A DNA stretch of 8,578 bases from Methylococcaceae bacterium (GTDB lineage: Bacteria; Pseudomonadota; Gammaproteobacteria; Methylococcales; Methylomonadaceae), in the NCBI GenBank assembly GCA_947484105.1, contig CANKON010000048.1, forward strand, positions 1 through 8,578. The letters are read 5' to 3'. Both the position numbers and the translations under genes were made by a program. Positions 6,270-8,578 of the stretch are shown here, in pieces (positions within the stretch are counted from its first letter, which is position 1; every line of letters begins with the position of its first letter). A model generated the notes under the pieces. It was given only the letters and a program-made list of their open reading frames with translations. It did no database searches and was not told the origin of the DNA.

Positions 6270-7148
6270 ATGGGATTCTTAGCAACTCAAATTATGCGTG
6301 GACGCTGGCAAGCCGCTGGGATTGCCATAGGTCTGGCATTTTTATCGTTGTTTATGCCTCCTATCAGTATTGTTAGCTCTGCGGCTGTGGCGTTAGTCAC
6401 GCTACGCCTTGGAGCTTACGAAGGTTTAACTGTTTTAGGCATTGGCGTTGCGACACTTGGCGTACTCGGCGTATTTTCTGGCAATGTTGAATTTGCACTG
6501 CTTTACGGCGTTGTTTTGTGGTTACCGAGTTGGATTTTAGCGATTTTATTACGCGCAGGTCGTCAACTCGCATTAGCGATTGAAAGTGCTGTCATACTTG
6601 GCGGCGTTGGAATTTTGAGTTTTTCATTATTCAAACCTGATGCGAGCGAGATGTGGAAAAACTTATTAACACAAATGTCGTCACCCAATGCGTCGCTTGA
6701 TATGCAACCACAAATTGAAATTCTCGCGCATTACATGACGGGAATTATTGCCGCAGGTACAATTTTTGGCTGGATATTCGCATTATTTTTAGCGCGTTGG
6801 TGGCAAGCACAACTTTATAATCCTGACGGTTTTAGAGCCGAATACTTGAGCTTATCAACCTCGAAACGTTTCGCACTAGGTAGCGTGATTTTAATTGCTA
6901 TTGCGGCATTAAGTTCAGGCACGATTGCAGAGCTTGCGACAAATTTAAGTATTTTAGTGGTTGTGCTTTATACCTTTGTTGGTACGTCGGTTTGTCACAG
7001 TTTACTCGGGCCGCTCAATCAAGGGCGTTATTTGGTAATTGGTTTTTATGTCACGGTGTTTTTAATTCCGCATTTATTGATTCCAGTTGCAACTATCGGC
7101 GTGCTTGATGCGTGGCTAAATATACGTCAAAAGTTCAAAACGAAATAA
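6270..7148 (+). CDS. DUF2232-like multi-spanning membrane protein
   Basis: This is an integral inner-membrane protein of 292 residues with no settled function. Hydrophobic segments at roughly 14-31, 33-48, 52-69, 73-95, 100-118, 155-176, 201-245 (probably two) and 254-278 suggest about eight or nine spans. A polar, presumably exposed stretch (about 120-150, KPDASEMWKNLL onward) divides the protein. Position is the strongest clue: pseudomonads and many other gammaproteobacteria carry a membrane protein of this size and type (DUF2232/YybS-like) between rpsR and rplI, as here. I assign the family by layout and context, not by a motif. There is no clear Shine-Dalgarno sequence before ATG 6270; ATG 6294 (residue 9) is a possible alternative start. 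Coupling to rpsR is likely. Confidence 0.8.
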   Translation: MGFLATQIMRGRWQAAGIAIGLAFLSLFMPPISIVSSAAVALVTLRLGAYEGLTVLGIGVATLGVLGVFSGNVEFALLYGVVLWLPSWILAILLRAGRQLALAIESAVILGGVGILSFSLFKPDASEMWKNLLTQMSSPNASLDMQPQIEILAHYMTGIIAAGTIFGWIFALFLARWWQAQLYNPDGFRAEYLSLSTSKRFALGSVILIAIAALSSGTIAELATNLSILVVVLYTFVGTSVCHSLLGPLNQGRYLVIGFYVTVFLIPHLLIPVATIGVLDAWLNIRQKFKTK

Positions 7149-7177
7149 GCCAAAACCGTTAAATCAAACAAACATAG

Positions 7178-7196
7178 TGCGCTGAAAATCAGCGCA
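7178..7196 (+). other. Hairpin before rplI, possible attenuator or processing site
   Basis: TGCGCTGA-AAA-TCAGCGCA is a perfect 8-bp GC-rich stem, 29 bases after the membrane-protein stop and 32 bases before the rplI start. The following GAATTTTAT gives only four consecutive T, so termination would be partial at best. It could set the ratio of rplI to the upstream genes or protect the rplI mRNA 5' end. Confidence 0.6.
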
Positions 7197-7228
7197 GAAT
7201 TTTATACAAAACCATGAGGATGGTCAGA

Positions 7229-7678
7229 ATGGAAATTATTCTTCTTGAAAAAATTGCAAATTTAGGCAGTTTAGGCGACAAAGTTAGCGTAAAAAATGGT
7301 TACGCAAGAAACTTCTTAATCCCACAAGGCAAAGCGGCTGTTGCAACAGCGAAGAAAATCGCTGAATTTGAAGTTCGTCGTGCTGAATTAGAAAAAGCGG
7401 CTAACGAAAAATTATTAGCGGCTCAATCACGCGCAGAAGCGTTGGGCAAATTGCACATCACGATTGCACACAAAGCGGGCGAGGAAGGTCGTTTATTTGG
7501 TTCAATCGGTACACACGCCATTGCAGATGCGATTACAGCGGCAGGCGTTGACGTTGATAAAAGCGAAATTCGTTTGCCACACGGTACAATTCGTCATTTG
7601 GGCGATTTTGAAGTTCACGTCCATTTACACGCAGACGTTAATGCCGTTTGCGCTGTTAAAATCACTGCTGAGGCGTAA
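7229..7678 (+). CDS. rplI: 50S ribosomal protein L9
   Basis: L9 binds 23S rRNA near the base of the L1 stalk and helps keep the reading frame. It has 149 residues, the same as E. coli L9. The N-terminal domain carries the family signature: [20 protein letters not shown], then [20 protein letters not shown] (21-40). A long connecting helix follows (about 41-75, rich in Ala, Glu, Lys), and then the C-terminal domain with [12 protein letters not shown] (84-95), [20 protein letters not shown] and FEVHVHLH. The start is placed at 7229 because it fits the family and has TGAGGA (7215-7220) eight bases upstream; an ATG five codons earlier, inside that Shine-Dalgarno region, is unlikely. It is flanked by two perfect hairpins. 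The gene that follows is waaA, not dnaB. Confidence 0.97.
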   Translation: MEIILLEKIANLGSLGDKVSVKNGYARNFLIPQGKAAVATAKKIAEFEVRRAELEKAANEKLLAAQSRAEALGKLHITIAHKAGEEGRLFGSIGTHAIADAITAAGVDVDKSEIRLPHGTIRHLGDFEVHVHLHADVNAVCAVKITAEA

Positions 7679-7690
7679 TTTCAGCTCGAA

Positions 7691-7716
7691 AGGCGCAAAG
7701 TTTTTACTTTGCGCCT
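7691..7716 (+). terminator. Strong hairpin after rplI lacking a T run
   Basis: AGGCGCAAAGT (7691-7701) and ACTTTGCGCCT (7706-7716) form a perfect 11-bp stem with a TTTT loop, 12 bases after the rplI stop. What follows (GACGCTAATAATT) has no T run, so it is not a classical intrinsic terminator. It may be the 3' stabilising end of the ribosomal mRNA or partly terminate. It ends only 13 bases before the waaA start codon. Confidence 0.6.
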
Positions 7717-7729
7717 GACGCTAATAATT

Positions 7730-8578
7730 ATGCGAAACCTTTATTCATTCCTTTTTTATAGCGCAATCCCTCTCATCATTTCGCGTCTTTGGTGGCGCAG
7801 TCTTAAAAATTCCGCTTATCGTCAACGTATTTTTGAACGATTCGGTTTTTACAAAAAAAATTATCAATATAACGTCATTTGGTTTCATGCGGTTTCGGTC
7901 GGTGAAAGCGAAGCACTTTTCCCATTGATTCATTTGATTCAAACGCGCCAGCCGCAAATTCGAATTTTAATTACAACCACTACGCCGACAGGTTCAGCAC
8001 GAGTTAAATCAGTTTTAGGTGATAGCGTTCAACACGTTTATTTGCCTTACGATTTGCCTGATGTCATTGCACGTTTTTTGAAAGCGTTTAAACCCCAAAT
8101 GGCGGTAATTGTTGAAACTGAAATCTGGGCAAATTTATTTCACGCTTGCGAAAAAAATCAAATTCCGCTGTATTTAATCAATGCGCGGTTATCTGAAAAA
8201 TCGGTGCGCGGTTATCAAAAAATTCCGTCTTTGGTTTTACCTATGTTGCACGCAATTACCAAAATTGCTACGCAAACCGAAATCGATAAAGCGCGATTCA
8301 TTCAAATCGGTGCAAAGCCCGAACATGTTGAAAATTTAGGAAATATCAAATTTGACGTAACGATTGCAGGCGAGATTTTTTCGCAAGGTCACGCTTTAAA
8401 AAATCAGCTTTTCGCAAATCGTTTTGTTTTTCTAGCCGCGAGTACGCATGATGGCGAAGAAACTTTATTGCTTGAAGCATATAAAAATTTAAAAAAACAA
8501 ATTCCAGAATTATTGTTAGCGATTGCCCCACGTCATCCTGAACGATTTAGCGACGTTGGAAATTTGGCAAAAAACGCA
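7730..8578 (+). CDS. waaA: Kdo transferase WaaA (3-deoxy-D-manno-octulosonic acid transferase), 5' part
   Basis: WaaA adds Kdo from CMP-Kdo to the lipid A precursor at the cytoplasmic face of the inner membrane, the first step of LPS core assembly (GT30 family, GT-B fold). The frame is open for 283 codons to the window end; about a third of a protein of about 420 residues is missing, including most of the CMP-Kdo-binding half. An N-terminal hydrophobic anchor spans about 4-22. HAVSVGE holds the catalytic Glu59, equivalent to Glu60 of E. coli. Further matches are TTTTPTGSAR (82-91), VQHVYLPYDLP, VETEIWANL, NARLSEKS, ASTHDGEE and APRHPERF. There is no recognisable Shine-Dalgarno sequence before ATG 7730, and a strong hairpin ends 13 bases upstream, so translation may be weak or the start uncertain; homology begins almost at once, which supports this ATG. 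Confidence 0.94.
   Translation, partial: MRNLYSFLFYSAIPLIISRLWWRSLKNSAYRQRIFERFGFYKKNYQYNVIWFHAVSVGESEALFPLIHLIQTRQPQIRILITTTTPTGSARVKSVLGDSVQHVYLPYDLPDVIARFLKAFKPQMAVIVETEIWANLFHACEKNQIPLYLINARLSEKSVRGYQKIPSLVLPMLHAITKIATQTEIDKARFIQIGAKPEHVENLGNIKFDVTIAGEIFSQGHALKNQLFANRFVFLAASTHDGEETLLLEAYKNLKKQIPELLLAIAPRHPERFSDVGNLAKNA

Noticed and set aside
6082..6270. Small plus-strand open frame across rpsR
   Set aside because: It overlaps nearly all of rpsR out of frame and carries no recognisable features.
7214..7228. Extended N-terminus of L9 from an upstream ATG
   Set aside because: That ATG overlaps the Shine-Dalgarno sequence of the canonical start at 7229, and L9 proteins begin at the latter.
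7464..7718. Plus-strand open frame inside and beyond rplI
   Set aside because: It is a shadow of rplI in another frame and runs into the hairpin; no motif or ribosome binding site.

Overview
The window reads as chromosomal, core-genome DNA of an AT-leaning gammaproteobacterium. AlaC, SodB, S6, S18, L9 and WaaA all follow the E. coli family pattern closely over long stretches. A LolA and a Kdo transferase show a lipopolysaccharide-bearing outer membrane. The order rpsF-rpsR-(multi-spanning membrane protein)-rplI, without priB, and an alaC-hom pair are arrangements I associate with pseudomonads, methanotrophs and sulfur-oxidising gammaproteobacteria rather than with enterics. I cannot name the genus from this sequence alone. 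I see no mobile element, CRISPR array, tRNA or rRNA.

Layout. (1) Positions 1-2047, plus strand: the 3' part of alaC (glutamate-pyruvate aminotransferase) and the complete hom (homoserine dehydrogenase), 10 bases apart and probably one transcript. They end at a strong hairpin at 2099-2128 that can stop transcription from both sides. (2) Positions 2153-4639, minus strand: a divergently started cassette of a double-CDGSH iron-sulfur protein, a CYTH-family triphosphatase and lolA, packed 3 and 15 bases apart. A separately promoted outer-membrane beta-barrel protein follows, with a Lys/His-rich, coiled-coil N-terminus. (3) Positions 4773-5354, plus strand: sodB, an iron-type superoxide dismutase with its own terminator. 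(4) Positions 5435-7678, plus strand: a consensus-like promoter, an mRNA leader of about 80 bases, then rpsF, rpsR, a DUF2232-like membrane protein and rplI. (5) Positions 7730-8578, plus strand: the first 283 codons of waaA (Kdo transferase), cut by the window end.

How the genes work together. alaC and hom serve amino-acid synthesis (alanine; threonine/methionine). lolA, the barrel protein and waaA serve the outer membrane (lipoprotein transport, surface barrel, LPS inner core). sodB and the CDGSH gene fire away from each other across 133 bases. That gap holds a perfect inverted repeat about 41 bases upstream of the inferred CDGSH start point, which hints at an activator-controlled, possibly redox-related promoter.

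No clearly new biological system is visible; most of the window is ordinary housekeeping. The points best worth a second look are the CDGSH-CYTH-lolA cassette with its palindrome, the Lys/His-rich barrel protein, and the two hairpins bracketing rplI. The missing thrC and dnaB neighbours are a smaller oddity.
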